Source: JAVVVD01 sp036652795 (GTDB lineage Bacteria; Bacillota; Clostridia; Christensenellales; CAG-138). Taken from it: 64,000 nucleotides of DNA. The notes under the pieces were generated by a model. It was not told where the DNA came from and made no database searches. It saw only the letters and a list, made by a program, of their open reading frames with translations. This document shows positions 1 through 8,434 of this stretch, one piece after another. The position numbers and the translations under genes are program-made. The stretch spans positions 310,001 to 374,000 of the forward strand of contig JAVVVD010000001.1 of NCBI GenBank assembly GCA_036652795.1, written 5' to 3'. Numbering within the stretch: position 1 is the stretch's first letter; each line of letters begins with the position of its first letter.

Positions 1-694
1 TTACAAAATCCTCAGCATGCCCCGCCCCCTCGGCTATTATCACTATGCTGGTCAGGTTGCCTTTTAATTTGTTTTCAGCAAGCTTATCCGCTGCTTCAGC
101 CCATGAATATTCAACCTCTGGAACCAATATCATATCTGCGCCACCTGCCACACCTGACCATAGCGCAATATCGCCGCAATTTCGTCCCATCACTTCAATA
201 ACGCCAACGCGGTCATGTGCGCACATGGTATCACGTATTTTATATATTTCAGATGTAATTGTATTAACGGCCGTATCAAAACCTATTGTAAAATCGGTAT
301 AGCCAAGGTCATTATCTATTGTACCGGGAATCCCAATTGTGGCTATACCCCTGTCCGCTAGCAATTTTGCACCGCGAAAGCTTCCGTCTCCACCGATTAC
401 AATAAGGCCGTCAATACCATATGCATGAAGCATTCTTACCGCTTTTTCTGTTCCCTGCGGCTCAACAAAATCCGCACTGCGCGCCGTGCGCAGGATTGTA
501 CCGCCTTTGTGCATAATATTATCCACATCCGCATGTTGAAGCTGCCCTATCCTACCCTCAAGCAGTCCTCTGTAACCGTGGTAGATACCCATAACCTTAC
601 ATCCGCGATCCAATCCCTCTTTGACCACAGCACGGATGGCAGAGTTCATTCCTGGGGTATCTCCGCCGCTTGTTAAAACGCCTATGCATTTCAT
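1..694 (-). CDS. pfkA: 6-phosphofructokinase, partial (3' end outside window)
   Basis: ATP-dependent 6-phosphofructokinase phosphorylates fructose 6-phosphate to fructose 1,6-bisphosphate, the committed cytosolic step of glycolysis. Reading the minus strand from the ATG at 694 gives an N-terminus beginning MKCIGVLTSGGDTPGMN, the glycine-rich ATP-binding signature of bacterial PfkA. Further on come VIGGDGSFRGA and the catalytic-loop sequence IPGTIDNDL, then a region around CAHDRVGVIEVMGR that matches the substrate-binding segment. About 231 of the usual roughly 320 residues are inside the window and the frame is open to the edge. It is the last visible gene of a murB-rapZ-whiA-dnaE-pfkA run, starting 61 bases after dnaE stops; dnaE followed by pfkA is a common Firmicutes order. 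Identification is firm; only the C-terminus is missing. Confidence 0.96.
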   Translation of the reverse strand, partial: MKCIGVLTSGGDTPGMNSAIRAVVKEGLDRGCKVMGIYHGYRGLLEGRIGQLQHADVDNIMHKGGTILRTARSADFVEPQGTEKAVRMLHAYGIDGLIVIGGDGSFRGAKLLADRGIATIGIPGTIDNDLGYTDFTIGFDTAVNTITSEIYKIRDTMCAHDRVGVIEVMGRNCGDIALWSGVAGGADMILVPEVEYSWAEAADKLAENKLKGNLTSIVIIAEGAGHAEDFV

Positions 695-755
695 ACAAAA
701 CTTATATCTCCTTATGATGAAAATCAGTATTGAATCTAACCAATGATACCACCCT

Positions 756-3700
756 TTAGCGTGCATTACCATCCTGCGTGCGTTTTACATTGCTTACGCC
801 AAGCACTTCTTCCAATATGTTCATAAGCGGCTCAGACAGGTTTACATAGCAGGCGTTTGGCACAAGCTTTTGCTTACCTGTATCAGGATCATATAGTATA
901 ACGGGTATATTGCCAGGAAAGCGCTGCAATATATTTACAACACGGGAAAGCAGTATAGAATCAAGCGTATTAAGCTTTAGATAAAGCTTTTCATTCGATA
1001 TCTTATCCGTAAGCGAAGTTACCTCATCAATGAGCACAGTATTGGGCTGATCCTCGCGTATATTGAATTTTCCAGATACCAAAACGACACTATCAGCCTT
1101 TAATAACCGCATAAATTTCGTGTATATCGATGGAAATGCCGTAAGCTCCATTACTCCGGTTAAATCTTCAATAGTAGCATAACACATCATACCGCTTCCT
1201 GATTTGGTTTGTTTTGTGCGTACAGATGTTATTATGCCACCTACCCTTACCTTGTCTCCATCTGAAATTTGGAGTTTTCCTTCAGTGTCGGCAAGCACAG
1301 CGGCGGGAGTGGTGGTTTTTTCCAAGATATCGGAATATTCAAGCAACGGGTGGCCGCTCACATATATACCAAGCGCCTCACGCTCCATTGAAAGTATGGT
1401 TTTTTGGTCATATTCGTCTATATCAGGTAGTTGTATAGTTATAGCCTGTATAGATCCGCCATCGTCACCGCATGCAAGGTCAAATAGTGAAAGCTGCCCC
1501 GAAGCAGTCTTCTTCTTGTCGTTGACTGCTGAATCGATCGATCGCTCGTATATACACATCAATTGTGCGCGCTTTACATTCATCGAATCGAAGCAGCCTG
1601 CCTTAATTAACCCCTCCACCATGCGCTTATTAAGCCCGTCACTGCGGCGCAAAAAATCAAAAAAATCCCTAAATACTCCATTCCTCTCGCGTTCATTAAT
1701 TATTGAAAGTATAGCATTTTCACCAACATTACGCACTGCTGCAAGGCCAAAACGAATATTTTGTCTCTCAACACAAAAGCGTGGAAAGCTTAAATTTATG
1801 TCCGGCGGCAGCACCTCAATGCCATGTTTACGGCAGGAATAGATGTATTCAGCCACCTTGTCGGCGCTGCTCAGGAAGCTATTTATAAGCTCAGTCATGA
1901 ATTCCACAGGGTAGTAGTACTTTAGATATGCTGTTCTATATGCAACAACAGCATAGGCGGCGGCGTGGGATTTATTGAACGCATAGGATGCAAAATCCAT
2001 CATCTCGTCGAATATTTTATTGGCGATAGGTGCACTGACGCCATTTCGCACTGCTCCTGGAACCATGATTTTGCCGTTTTCAACTATACCGTTTACAAAA
2101 TATTCGCGCTCCTTAGCCATAACATCATGTTTCTTTTTTGACATGGCGCGACGCACAAGATCACTACGCCCCCATGAATAGCCCGCAAGATCACGTACTA
2201 TCTGCATTACCTGTTCTTGATATACCATACATCCATATGTTTTATCAAGTATTGGGCGCAGCTTGGGATGATCGTAGTTTATATTGTTTTTGTTGTTTTT
2301 GCCGGCAATATAACGCGGTATCTGATCCATGGGGCCCGGACGAAAAAGCGATATGCCTGCGACTATATCTTCAAAATTATCTGGCTTTAGCTGCATCATG
2401 AATTGGCGCATTCCTGAGGATTCAAGTTGGAACACACCATCAGTATCTGCTTTGGCTATCATATCAAACACGTTTGGGTCGTCATATTCCAGCTTTTCAA
2501 TATCCGGCACGACTTTGCCCTGCCGCTTAATAAGCGCCAAGGTATCTCGTATTACGGTCAATGTGCGCAACCCAAGGAAGTCCATCTTGAGCAGCCCAAG
2601 TTCTTCTATTGTATCCTTTGGGAACTGTGTTGTTATTGCATCTTCATTGCGCTGCAACGGCACATACTCTATTGTAGGTTTTGCTGATATCACAACGCCA
2701 GCAGCATGAGTTGAAGCATGGCGCGGCAGTCCTTCAAGCTTAAGCGAAAGATCGATAAGCTTTTTTATGGTAACGTCAGCCGTATAAAGCTCGTTTAACT
2801 GCGGCGAAAGAGAAAGCGCCTTATCCAGCGTCATGCCTATAGCATTAGGGATAAGCTTTGCAATCCTATCTACATCACCATATGGCATGCGCAGGGCGCG
2901 CCCAACATCACGTATTACCGCCTTTGCCGCCATAGACCCAAATGTGATTATCTGTGCCACATGATCTGCGCCGTATTTTTCTATAACATAATCAATAACC
3001 TCTTGACGGCGCTCTATGCAAAAGTCTATATCAAAGTCAGGCATTGAGATACGCTCAGGGTTAAGAAACCGTTCGAATATAAGGTCGTATTTGATTGGAT
3101 TTATATCGGTTATATCCAATGCATAAGCCACCAGGCTTCCAGCTCCACTGCCACGCCCTGGGCCTACATATATACCCTTGCGGTGTGCAAAATCCACAAA
3201 GTCCCATACGATGAGAAAATAATCCACGAATCCCATCTGTATTATTACTTCTATTTCGTAATGCAGTCTCTGCCACGCCGCCTCGTCAGCATCCGGAATT
3301 TTATTTCTAAGCCCATCCTCGCACAGGCGCTTTATATACTCGTTGTTATCCATTGCATCTGGAGACGTAAAACCTGGCAGATGTCTGACACCAAACTCCA
3401 GCTCAAGATTGCATTTGTCAGCAATCTCATTTGTGTGTTCAAGTGCATCCTGATAATCAAACAAAACGTTATCCATCTCGACCGCGCTCTTCAAATAGAA
3501 CTCGTCGGACGACATTTTCATACGGTTTTCTTCATCCACAAATTTATTTGTCTGTATGCAAAGCAGTACATCCTGAGCTTCCGCATCCGATTTAGTAACA
3601 TAATGTACGTCATTTGTAGCCACTTTTTTTATGTCAAGCTCATCTGCAAGTCCTGCAAGCATAGGAAGCACATTGAGTTGTTCAGGTATTCCATGATTTT

Positions 3701-4217
3701 GAAGCTCAATATAAAAGTCATCGCCAAATATGCCTTTGAGACGGGATGCAAGCGCTAGCGCTCCGTCATGATTCCCATTTAATAATCTTGATGGGATATC
3801 ACCAGCAAGGCACGCAGAAAGGCATATCAATCCTTCACTGTATTGCTCAAGCAGATCATAATCTATCCTTGGTTTATAATAAAACCCTTTTATAAATGCT
3901 GTTGACGAAAGCTGCATAAGATTTTTATAGCCTGTTTGATCCTTTGTAAGCAGCACAAGATGCGCGTATTCGCGCACTCCCTCTCTATCTGTAAGCTTAT
4001 TTGGTGCAACATATGCTTCCATGCCAAGTATAGGTTTTATCCCAGCTTTTTTACATTCCTTATAAAAATCTATCACGCCATACATGTTTCCGTGATCCGT
4101 TATAGCTAACGAATGCATGCCAAGCTCAACCGCACGGGCAACAAGCTCTGGTATTCTAGCCGCACCATCAAGCAAGCTGTATTGCGTATGTACGTGCAGA
4201 TGCGTAAAGTTCTTCAA
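756..4217 (-). CDS. dnaE: DNA polymerase III alpha subunit (DnaE type)
   Basis: Replicative DNA polymerase alpha subunit of the C family; in Firmicutes the DnaE form usually works beside PolC, extending primers on the lagging strand. The 1153-residue product starts with a PHP domain (HLHVHTQYSLLD at residues 6-17). The palm carries the aspartate motif PDFDIDF near residues 389-395. A tandem HhH/finger region follows, and an OB fold (VRVGGIITSVRTKQT) lies at about residues 990-1070. The length is typical for DnaE1/DnaE3 and there is no PolC-like exonuclease insert. It sits 18 bases downstream of whiA and upstream of pfkA on the same strand, so probably the same transcript. Assignment is secure; which DnaE subclass it belongs to needs a tree. 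Confidence 0.97.
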   Translation of the reverse strand: MKNFTHLHVHTQYSLLDGAARIPELVARAVELGMHSLAITDHGNMYGVIDFYKECKKAGIKPILGMEAYVAPNKLTDREGVREYAHLVLLTKDQTGYKNLMQLSSTAFIKGFYYKPRIDYDLLEQYSEGLICLSACLAGDIPSRLLNGNHDGALALASRLKGIFGDDFYIELQNHGIPEQLNVLPMLAGLADELDIKKVATNDVHYVTKSDAEAQDVLLCIQTNKFVDEENRMKMSSDEFYLKSAVEMDNVLFDYQDALEHTNEIADKCNLELEFGVRHLPGFTSPDAMDNNEYIKRLCEDGLRNKIPDADEAAWQRLHYEIEVIIQMGFVDYFLIVWDFVDFAHRKGIYVGPGRGSGAGSLVAYALDITDINPIKYDLIFERFLNPERISMPDFDIDFCIERRQEVIDYVIEKYGADHVAQIITFGSMAAKAVIRDVGRALRMPYGDVDRIAKLIPNAIGMTLDKALSLSPQLNELYTADVTIKKLIDLSLKLEGLPRHASTHAAGVVISAKPTIEYVPLQRNEDAITTQFPKDTIEELGLLKMDFLGLRTLTVIRDTLALIKRQGKVVPDIEKLEYDDPNVFDMIAKADTDGVFQLESSGMRQFMMQLKPDNFEDIVAGISLFRPGPMDQIPRYIAGKNNKNNINYDHPKLRPILDKTYGCMVYQEQVMQIVRDLAGYSWGRSDLVRRAMSKKKHDVMAKEREYFVNGIVENGKIMVPGAVRNGVSAPIANKIFDEMMDFASYAFNKSHAAAYAVVAYRTAYLKYYYPVEFMTELINSFLSSADKVAEYIYSCRKHGIEVLPPDINLSFPRFCVERQNIRFGLAAVRNVGENAILSIINERERNGVFRDFFDFLRRSDGLNKRMVEGLIKAGCFDSMNVKRAQLMCIYERSIDSAVNDKKKTASGQLSLFDLACGDDGGSIQAITIQLPDIDEYDQKTILSMEREALGIYVSGHPLLEYSDILEKTTTPAAVLADTEGKLQISDGDKVRVGGIITSVRTKQTKSGSGMMCYATIEDLTGVMELTAFPSIYTKFMRLLKADSVVLVSGKFNIREDQPNTVLIDEVTSLTDKISNEKLYLKLNTLDSILLSRVVNILQRFPGNIPVILYDPDTGKQKLVPNACYVNLSEPLMNILEEVLGVSNVKRTQDGNAR

Positions 4218-4235
4218 AATACATTCTCCATTTTC

Positions 4236-5186
4236 TTATATGCTCTTGCCCTTTTCTATTCGCAGTTCCATCGCCATTTCACTGAGCTTGGTAAGCCTGT
4301 GGTTTATTCCAGAGCGGCTAATCTCCAATATATCTGCCAGTTCACTCAGTGAAGCCTCTGGGTTGTTTATCCGCACCTCCGCTGTATCGCGCAGCTTAGG
4401 CGGCAGCGTATCAAGCCCAGATTCCAAACGTATCAGTTCAATGTCAACAAGCTGTTGAGCGGATGCCAACGCGGTTTTTTGCATATTTGCATTTTCAAAG
4501 TTACTTTGTCTGTTAAGGTTATTTGTGACTCCTCGCAATATACGCACATGCTCAAATTCCATTGTGCTGTTCATAGCGCCAATAAGTGTCAAAAAATCCG
4601 AAACAGCATCTCCATCCTTTATATACACGGCATAGCTGTTTTTGCGTGCAGTGATTTTAGCACTAAGGTCAAATGTATTTATCAAGGCTTCAAGTGCCTG
4701 CGCAAAGCCCTCATTCCTACATACCAATTCTAAGTGATAGCCTTTTCTGGGATCCGTTACAGAGCCGCAACCGAGGAACACTCCCTTTACGAATGCCCTT
4801 CGATCAGCTTCACCGGTAATTATCATCTGTGGTATTATACCGGTCGATATATTATCACCATCATCCTTTGAGAGACATCCAGAATCAGTCAATATGGCTT
4901 TGCAACTTTCCCCTGTAAGCTTGACTATTGTATTGCGCGCCTTTAATCCCTCATGCTCGCTTACCGCTATTGAGGATACTACATCATACAACTCCACAGA
5001 CAACTGTGCAGTTAGTCTTGCAACATTGAGATTTTCAGTAACATAGCGTATGCCAACACCATCAGATCGCGAAAGTGATATTGAGCCTGCCGCATGTGTT
5101 AACGCGCACAGCAAAGCAAGTCGTTCTCCACGGCTTTTTACACGTTGCTTAACAGCTTCATCCTTTGTTCGCGAAGAAAACGACAT
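4236..5186 (-). CDS. whiA: DNA-binding protein WhiA
   Basis: WhiA is a Gram-positive protein combining a degenerate LAGLIDADG homing-endonuclease fold with a C-terminal helix-turn-helix; it is a sporulation regulator in Streptomyces and linked to division and chromosome segregation in Bacillus. The 316-residue product starts MSFSSRTKDEAVKQ. The central part (roughly 85-190, with FVKGVFLGCGSVTDP) is the LAGLIDADG-like region. The C-terminus (ASLSELADILEISRSG near residue 275) is the helix-turn-helix characteristic of the family. It starts only 3 bases after the rapZ stop codon, so the two are translationally coupled. In most Clostridia and Bacilli yvcK lies between these two genes; here it does not. 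Confidence 0.96.
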   Translation of the reverse strand: MSFSSRTKDEAVKQRVKSRGERLALLCALTHAAGSISLSRSDGVGIRYVTENLNVARLTAQLSVELYDVVSSIAVSEHEGLKARNTIVKLTGESCKAILTDSGCLSKDDGDNISTGIIPQMIITGEADRRAFVKGVFLGCGSVTDPRKGYHLELVCRNEGFAQALEALINTFDLSAKITARKNSYAVYIKDGDAVSDFLTLIGAMNSTMEFEHVRILRGVTNNLNRQSNFENANMQKTALASAQQLVDIELIRLESGLDTLPPKLRDTAEVRINNPEASLSELADILEISRSGINHRLTKLSEMAMELRIEKGKSI

Positions 5187-5189
5187 GGC

Positions 5190-6080
5190 TTATTTGCCCT
5201 CCGTATTAGCTCCTGAGCGCGATGCGATATCAACGGCTTCACTCCCTGTATCCCTATGGAATATGCGTGAATCATATCGGTCGCGCATACGCTCATAAAG
5301 TTCCTGCGCCGCGCATACGGAGCGGTGCCTGCCGCCAGTGCAGCCAAACGCAACGAGTAACCTGCGCTTTCCCTGTTCTATGAATTTTGGTATCAGTGAA
5401 TTGAGCAATTTTTCCACAGTATCCAATGTTGCAGCAAACACCGTGTCGCTCATTACATATTTTTTTACCGCCTCATCAGTGCCGGAAAGTCTCCTTAAAT
5501 CCTGCTCATAATATGGATTTGGTGAAAAGCGCATATCAAAAACCATATCAGCCTCAAATGGTACTCCACGTTTGTATCCAAAGCTTTCAAACGTAAGTGA
5601 AAATTCATCGCCTGCATTTTCATTTACTATTGCCTCCAGCCGCTTCACAAGATCAACGGGCTTTAAATCAGAGGTATCTATTATATAATTGGCAAGATCG
5701 CGCAACGGCGCAAGTATATTGCGCTCATTTTTTATACCGGTTTCAACATCATCTCCCAAAGGATGACGTCTGCGCGTCTCATTGTATCTACGCTTTAATA
5801 TATCGTCGCGGCAATCCAAAAACAGCAGTTCGTATTTCACATGTAGCATGTCCAACACGCTCAATGCCCGTTCCATATCAGTTTTAAATACAACATCGCG
5901 GCTGTCAACAACTACCGCCGCCCGTTCAACTGTGGGCGAGGCTTTAGTGCACAACTCTATAAAACCCTGAAGCATCTCTGATGGCAAATTATCGACACAG
6001 AAGAAGCCCATATCCTCAAAACGTCTTAACGCTTGCGATTTTCCAGCGCCGGAAAGACCAGTAACAATCAGCAAATACAT
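5190..6080 (-). CDS. rapZ: RNase adapter / nucleotide-binding protein RapZ (YvcJ)
   Basis: RapZ/YvcJ family P-loop protein that binds ATP/GTP and, in enterobacteria, regulates GlmS through sRNA decay; in Firmicutes the role is less clear and is linked to envelope metabolism. The 296-residue product begins with the Walker A sequence GLSGAGKS at residues 8-15. The C-terminal domain carries the family hallmark GCTGGRHRSV at about residues 246-255. It lies 15 bases downstream of murB and abuts whiA, the standard Firmicutes neighbourhood minus yvcK. The gene looks intact. Confidence 0.96.
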   Translation of the reverse strand: MYLLIVTGLSGAGKSQALRRFEDMGFFCVDNLPSEMLQGFIELCTKASPTVERAAVVVDSRDVVFKTDMERALSVLDMLHVKYELLFLDCRDDILKRRYNETRRRHPLGDDVETGIKNERNILAPLRDLANYIIDTSDLKPVDLVKRLEAIVNENAGDEFSLTFESFGYKRGVPFEADMVFDMRFSPNPYYEQDLRRLSGTDEAVKKYVMSDTVFAATLDTVEKLLNSLIPKFIEQGKRRLLVAFGCTGGRHRSVCAAQELYERMRDRYDSRIFHRDTGSEAVDIASRSGANTEGK

Positions 6081-6095
6081 ACTATTCCTCTTATC

Positions 6096-6995
6096 TTAAG
6101 TAGCAAAATCACCTATAAGTTTCACCTCGGGTTCTAGTTTCACCCCGCTTTGTGCCAATACCCGCTGTTGCACAAGCGTAATAAGCTTAATAACATCATC
6201 ACATGTTGCCTTGCCTCTGTTGATTATAAACCCGGCATGTACTTCGCTTACCTGTGCATCACCCACGTTTGCGCCCTTTAACCCAGCTTGTTCTATTAGC
6301 GCGCCCGCAAAATAACCATCAGGGCGCTTAAACACACTGCCAGCACTTGGATATTGCAATGGTTGCTTCTCTCGCCTGCGCCTAGTGAATTCATCCATGC
6401 GCTCTTTTGCATTGCCATCATCATTAGCAAGCTTAAAATACGCTGCTACAACAATACTGCTAGGCGCAGCAAATACACTGTATCTATAGCCCATATCGTT
6501 TTCAACTGGTATAACCTGAACAAGCCGTCCGTCTTTTATCAAGTCCACAGCGCATAGCGTATGTTTTATCTCGCCTCCATATGCACCAGCATTCATAGCT
6601 ACCGCGCCACCGACTGTGCCAGGTATACCTGCGGCCCACTCCAGCCCCATATACCCCTGCTCTACCGTATTCTTCGCGAATGCACTCATAAGCGCACCTG
6701 CGCCCACACAAAATACATCCCCGTTCCTGCTAATGTTGGCCATCGTGCCGCAAACACGTATTACCAATGCGTTTATTCCGGCATCGCTTACCAGAAGATT
6801 TGTACCATTGCCAATTATCTCATATTCCAGTCCGCATTCATCGGCAGCAGCGATAGCTTTCAAAAGCATCGATGGGGTCTGCGGTTCGACCAGTGCGTAG
6901 GCTGGTCCACCGATTTTAAAAGAGGTATATGCGCTCATTGGAACACCACTTTTAATGTCAATATATTTAAGTTTATCGAATATATCTTGTTTCAT
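6096..6995 (-). CDS. murB: UDP-N-acetylenolpyruvoylglucosamine reductase
   Basis: MurB uses NADPH and FAD to reduce UDP-GlcNAc-enolpyruvate to UDP-MurNAc in cytosolic peptidoglycan precursor synthesis. The 299-residue product has the N-terminal FAD_binding_4 features (TSFKIGGPA at residues 25-33 and NGTNLLVSD at about 62-70) and WAAGIPGTVGGA. The catalytic serine lies in PSAGSVFKRP near residue 220, and the C-terminal GFIINRGKAT motif is present. The short form and the SVFKRP motif fit the type II MurB usual in Firmicutes. A GGGGGA ribosome site precedes the ATG. It heads the murB-rapZ-whiA-dnaE-pfkA set; no strong promoter is obvious in the 51-base gap upstream. Confidence 0.96.
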   Translation of the reverse strand: MKQDIFDKLKYIDIKSGVPMSAYTSFKIGGPAYALVEPQTPSMLLKAIAAADECGLEYEIIGNGTNLLVSDAGINALVIRVCGTMANISRNGDVFCVGAGALMSAFAKNTVEQGYMGLEWAAGIPGTVGGAVAMNAGAYGGEIKHTLCAVDLIKDGRLVQVIPVENDMGYRYSVFAAPSSIVVAAYFKLANDDGNAKERMDEFTRRRREKQPLQYPSAGSVFKRPDGYFAGALIEQAGLKGANVGDAQVSEVHAGFIINRGKATCDDVIKLITLVQQRVLAQSGVKLEPEVKLIGDFAT

Positions 6996-7046
6996 TAAAT
7001 CCCCCAGAGTATATTTTGCTACGTATTACATACTCTTATGATAATT

Positions 7047-8144
7047 TTACTGTATTTTCCCGTTATAAACAAGCTCTTTAAGACGCAAACTGAAATCATG
7101 GCTTGCTTCCACATCGCCGGTAAGTGCAAGTGCGGCAGTTTCATTTAGAATATTCTTTTTTGCATTATAAATAAATGTGTTAAATATAAAAGGTTGTGAA
7201 CGCTTTATGCAATTTTTTATAGCGTCAGGTAGCGCACTAGCATCCGGTTCGATGTTAATAACAGACGCTGCGCCAAGTCCTGTAAGGCTCTTCTGAGATT
7301 TTTCGGATAATATTGAATCCACAAACTCAGTGGCGCCCTGCATCTTTGCGACACTAATATTCCTTGAAAATCCGATAAATTGCACCTGATCCGTATATTC
7401 AGTAACAGGATAAACGTCAAACACAAAACCTTTACCATCCATCTGACGGGCGGCAAGCGTACCTATTGTTTTATAGTCACATAATGCAATTGCACACTTA
7501 CCGTCTATGAATTTTGAGATATCCTCAATTTGGCAGTTAAGTCCAAGCACAGCTGCCACAACTGGATTGCCAGCAATTGTTGCTTGCGAGCTTGCAACAG
7601 TTTTGGCAAGCCATTGTGCGGGATCTCCTTCAATTGTTGTCAAACCGCTTGATTGTGCTAAAAATGTATTTACAACCAGCGCATAGCCACTAAACAGATA
7701 TGGAACAGCATAAGGTGTTTCATTTACACAGCCTGTAAGCTGTAAATCATATGCGAGTGCATATTCTCGTTCCATTGGAGCAAACTGCTCCACATAACCC
7801 CATCCCGATGGAAAAGAGTATATGTCCGCCGTTTCGCCGCGCTGTACCCGCTCGTTGCATTCTTCAAGCGACATCGACAATATATCGAAAAACAATCCAT
7901 AATGCTTATGCTCTATTTTTTTTGCGCGCTCGCTGAGCCATGACCCCACGCTGCCCGAGTATGTTTTAAATCCAGCTATATGCCAAATTTTTATTATACC
8001 AACAGGCTGCACCGGCTCACCGCGCTTCCAATCCGTATAATGATTTACGCCTAGATTTGCAATCAGATAACCTGGCACAAACACCAGATATAAAACTATT
8101 CCTAATGAAACAAGCAATTTTATCGTTAATTTTACATTTTTCAT
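7047..8144 (-). CDS. membrane-anchored extracellular solute-binding-like protein
   Basis: A 365-residue protein with an N-terminal hydrophobic anchor (about residues 6-30, LLVSLGIVLYLVFVPGYL) and no lipobox. The body resembles family 1 extracellular solute-binding proteins: an early strand IIKIWHIAGF, then PYAVPYLFSGYALVVN, typical of the ligand-cleft strand in that fold. I chose the ATG at 8144 because GAGGTG sits 7 bases upstream; the longer open frame to 8291 would run back through a transcription terminator. A TTGTTT-17-TATATT promoter lies just upstream. No permease or ATPase gene adjoins, so if it binds a ligand it may be a sensor or an orphan receptor. The functional call is tentative. 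Confidence 0.55.
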   Translation of the reverse strand: MKNVKLTIKLLVSLGIVLYLVFVPGYLIANLGVNHYTDWKRGEPVQPVGIIKIWHIAGFKTYSGSVGSWLSERAKKIEHKHYGLFFDILSMSLEECNERVQRGETADIYSFPSGWGYVEQFAPMEREYALAYDLQLTGCVNETPYAVPYLFSGYALVVNTFLAQSSGLTTIEGDPAQWLAKTVASSQATIAGNPVVAAVLGLNCQIEDISKFIDGKCAIALCDYKTIGTLAARQMDGKGFVFDVYPVTEYTDQVQFIGFSRNISVAKMQGATEFVDSILSEKSQKSLTGLGAASVINIEPDASALPDAIKNCIKRSQPFIFNTFIYNAKKNILNETAALALTGDVEASHDFSLRLKELVYNGKIQ

Positions 8145-8161
8145 ACTGATCACCTCAGCAT

Positions 8162-8190
8162 AATATATGCATGGAAATTGTATAAAACAA
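8162..8190 (-). promoter_or_regulatory. promoter of the solute-binding-like gene
   Basis: On the minus strand TTGTTT (8190-8185) and TATATT (8167-8162) are separated by 17 bases, upstream of the GAGGTG ribosome site and the ATG at 8144. The -35 box overlaps the T-rich tail of the preceding terminator. Read by eye only. Confidence 0.4.
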
Positions 8191-8219
8191 AAAGGAAGCT
8201 CCACTTTTGTGGAGCTTCC
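8181..8219 (-). terminator. rho-independent terminator downstream of the radical SAM gene
   Basis: A perfect 11-bp stem (8194-8204 with 8209-8219) and a four-base loop are followed on the minus strand by TTTTTGTTTTATA. It would end the transcript of the two-component/radical SAM operon about 215 bases after that operon's last stop codon, and separates it from the solute-binding-like gene. Confidence 0.85.
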
Positions 8220-8229
8220 CATACAATAT

Positions 8230-8340
8230 CCGTCCGATAATTTTTTTGTTTTAGGCGCAAGCGCCTGGCACACAATATTTATGTAGTTCAACGTAGTTTT
8301 TGGAGGAAAACAATGAAGATTACGGTTGTTTATCGGACGG
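8230..8340. repeat. 11-bp inverted repeat pair enclosing about 89 bp
   Basis: CCGTCCGATAA at 8230-8240 and its exact reverse complement at 8330-8340 flank 89 bases. Homology continues outward with AATAT after a five-base offset. Inside is a small perfect hairpin, GGCGCAAGCGCC, at 8254-8265. Could be a tiny non-autonomous element or the arms of a structured RNA; nothing decides between these. Confidence 0.45.
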
Positions 8341-8408
8341 CGGAAATATTACTTTATTCTCTAAATATGATACTAACACCATATATTGTTGAATGCAAGC
8401 ATATATAA
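8313..8408 (+). CDS. possible 31-residue peptide
   Basis: A short open frame of 31 codons with a near-ideal ribosome site (TTGGAGGAAAACA, GGAGG seven bases before the ATG). The peptide begins MKITVVYRTAEILLYS and ends VECKHI, with a mildly hydrophobic middle. The right arm of the 11-bp inverted repeat lies inside its first codons, so folding of that arm could mask the start of the message. No homologue is recognised and the length is within chance expectation, so the case rests on the strong ribosome site. It lies in the otherwise gene-free stretch 8145-8434, opposite in direction to both neighbours. Confidence 0.3.
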   Translation: MKITVVYRTAEILLYSLNMILTPYIVECKHI

Positions 8409-8434
8409 CCTTTTTTTAACGGATTAATAGATTA

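Noticed and set aside
1204..1842. Long plus-strand open frame of about 210 codons inside dnaE
   Set aside because: Antisense to an unmistakable dnaE frame, no ribosome site and low-complexity serine-rich translation; a shadow frame.
3183..3758. Plus-strand open frame of about 190 codons within the dnaE 5' half
   Set aside because: Antisense shadow of the PHP and palm coding region; no start signal or family motif.
8145..8291. N-terminal extension of the solute-binding-like gene to 8291
   Set aside because: The extension would cross a perfect terminator hairpin and has no ribosome site; the ATG at 8144 has GAGGTG.
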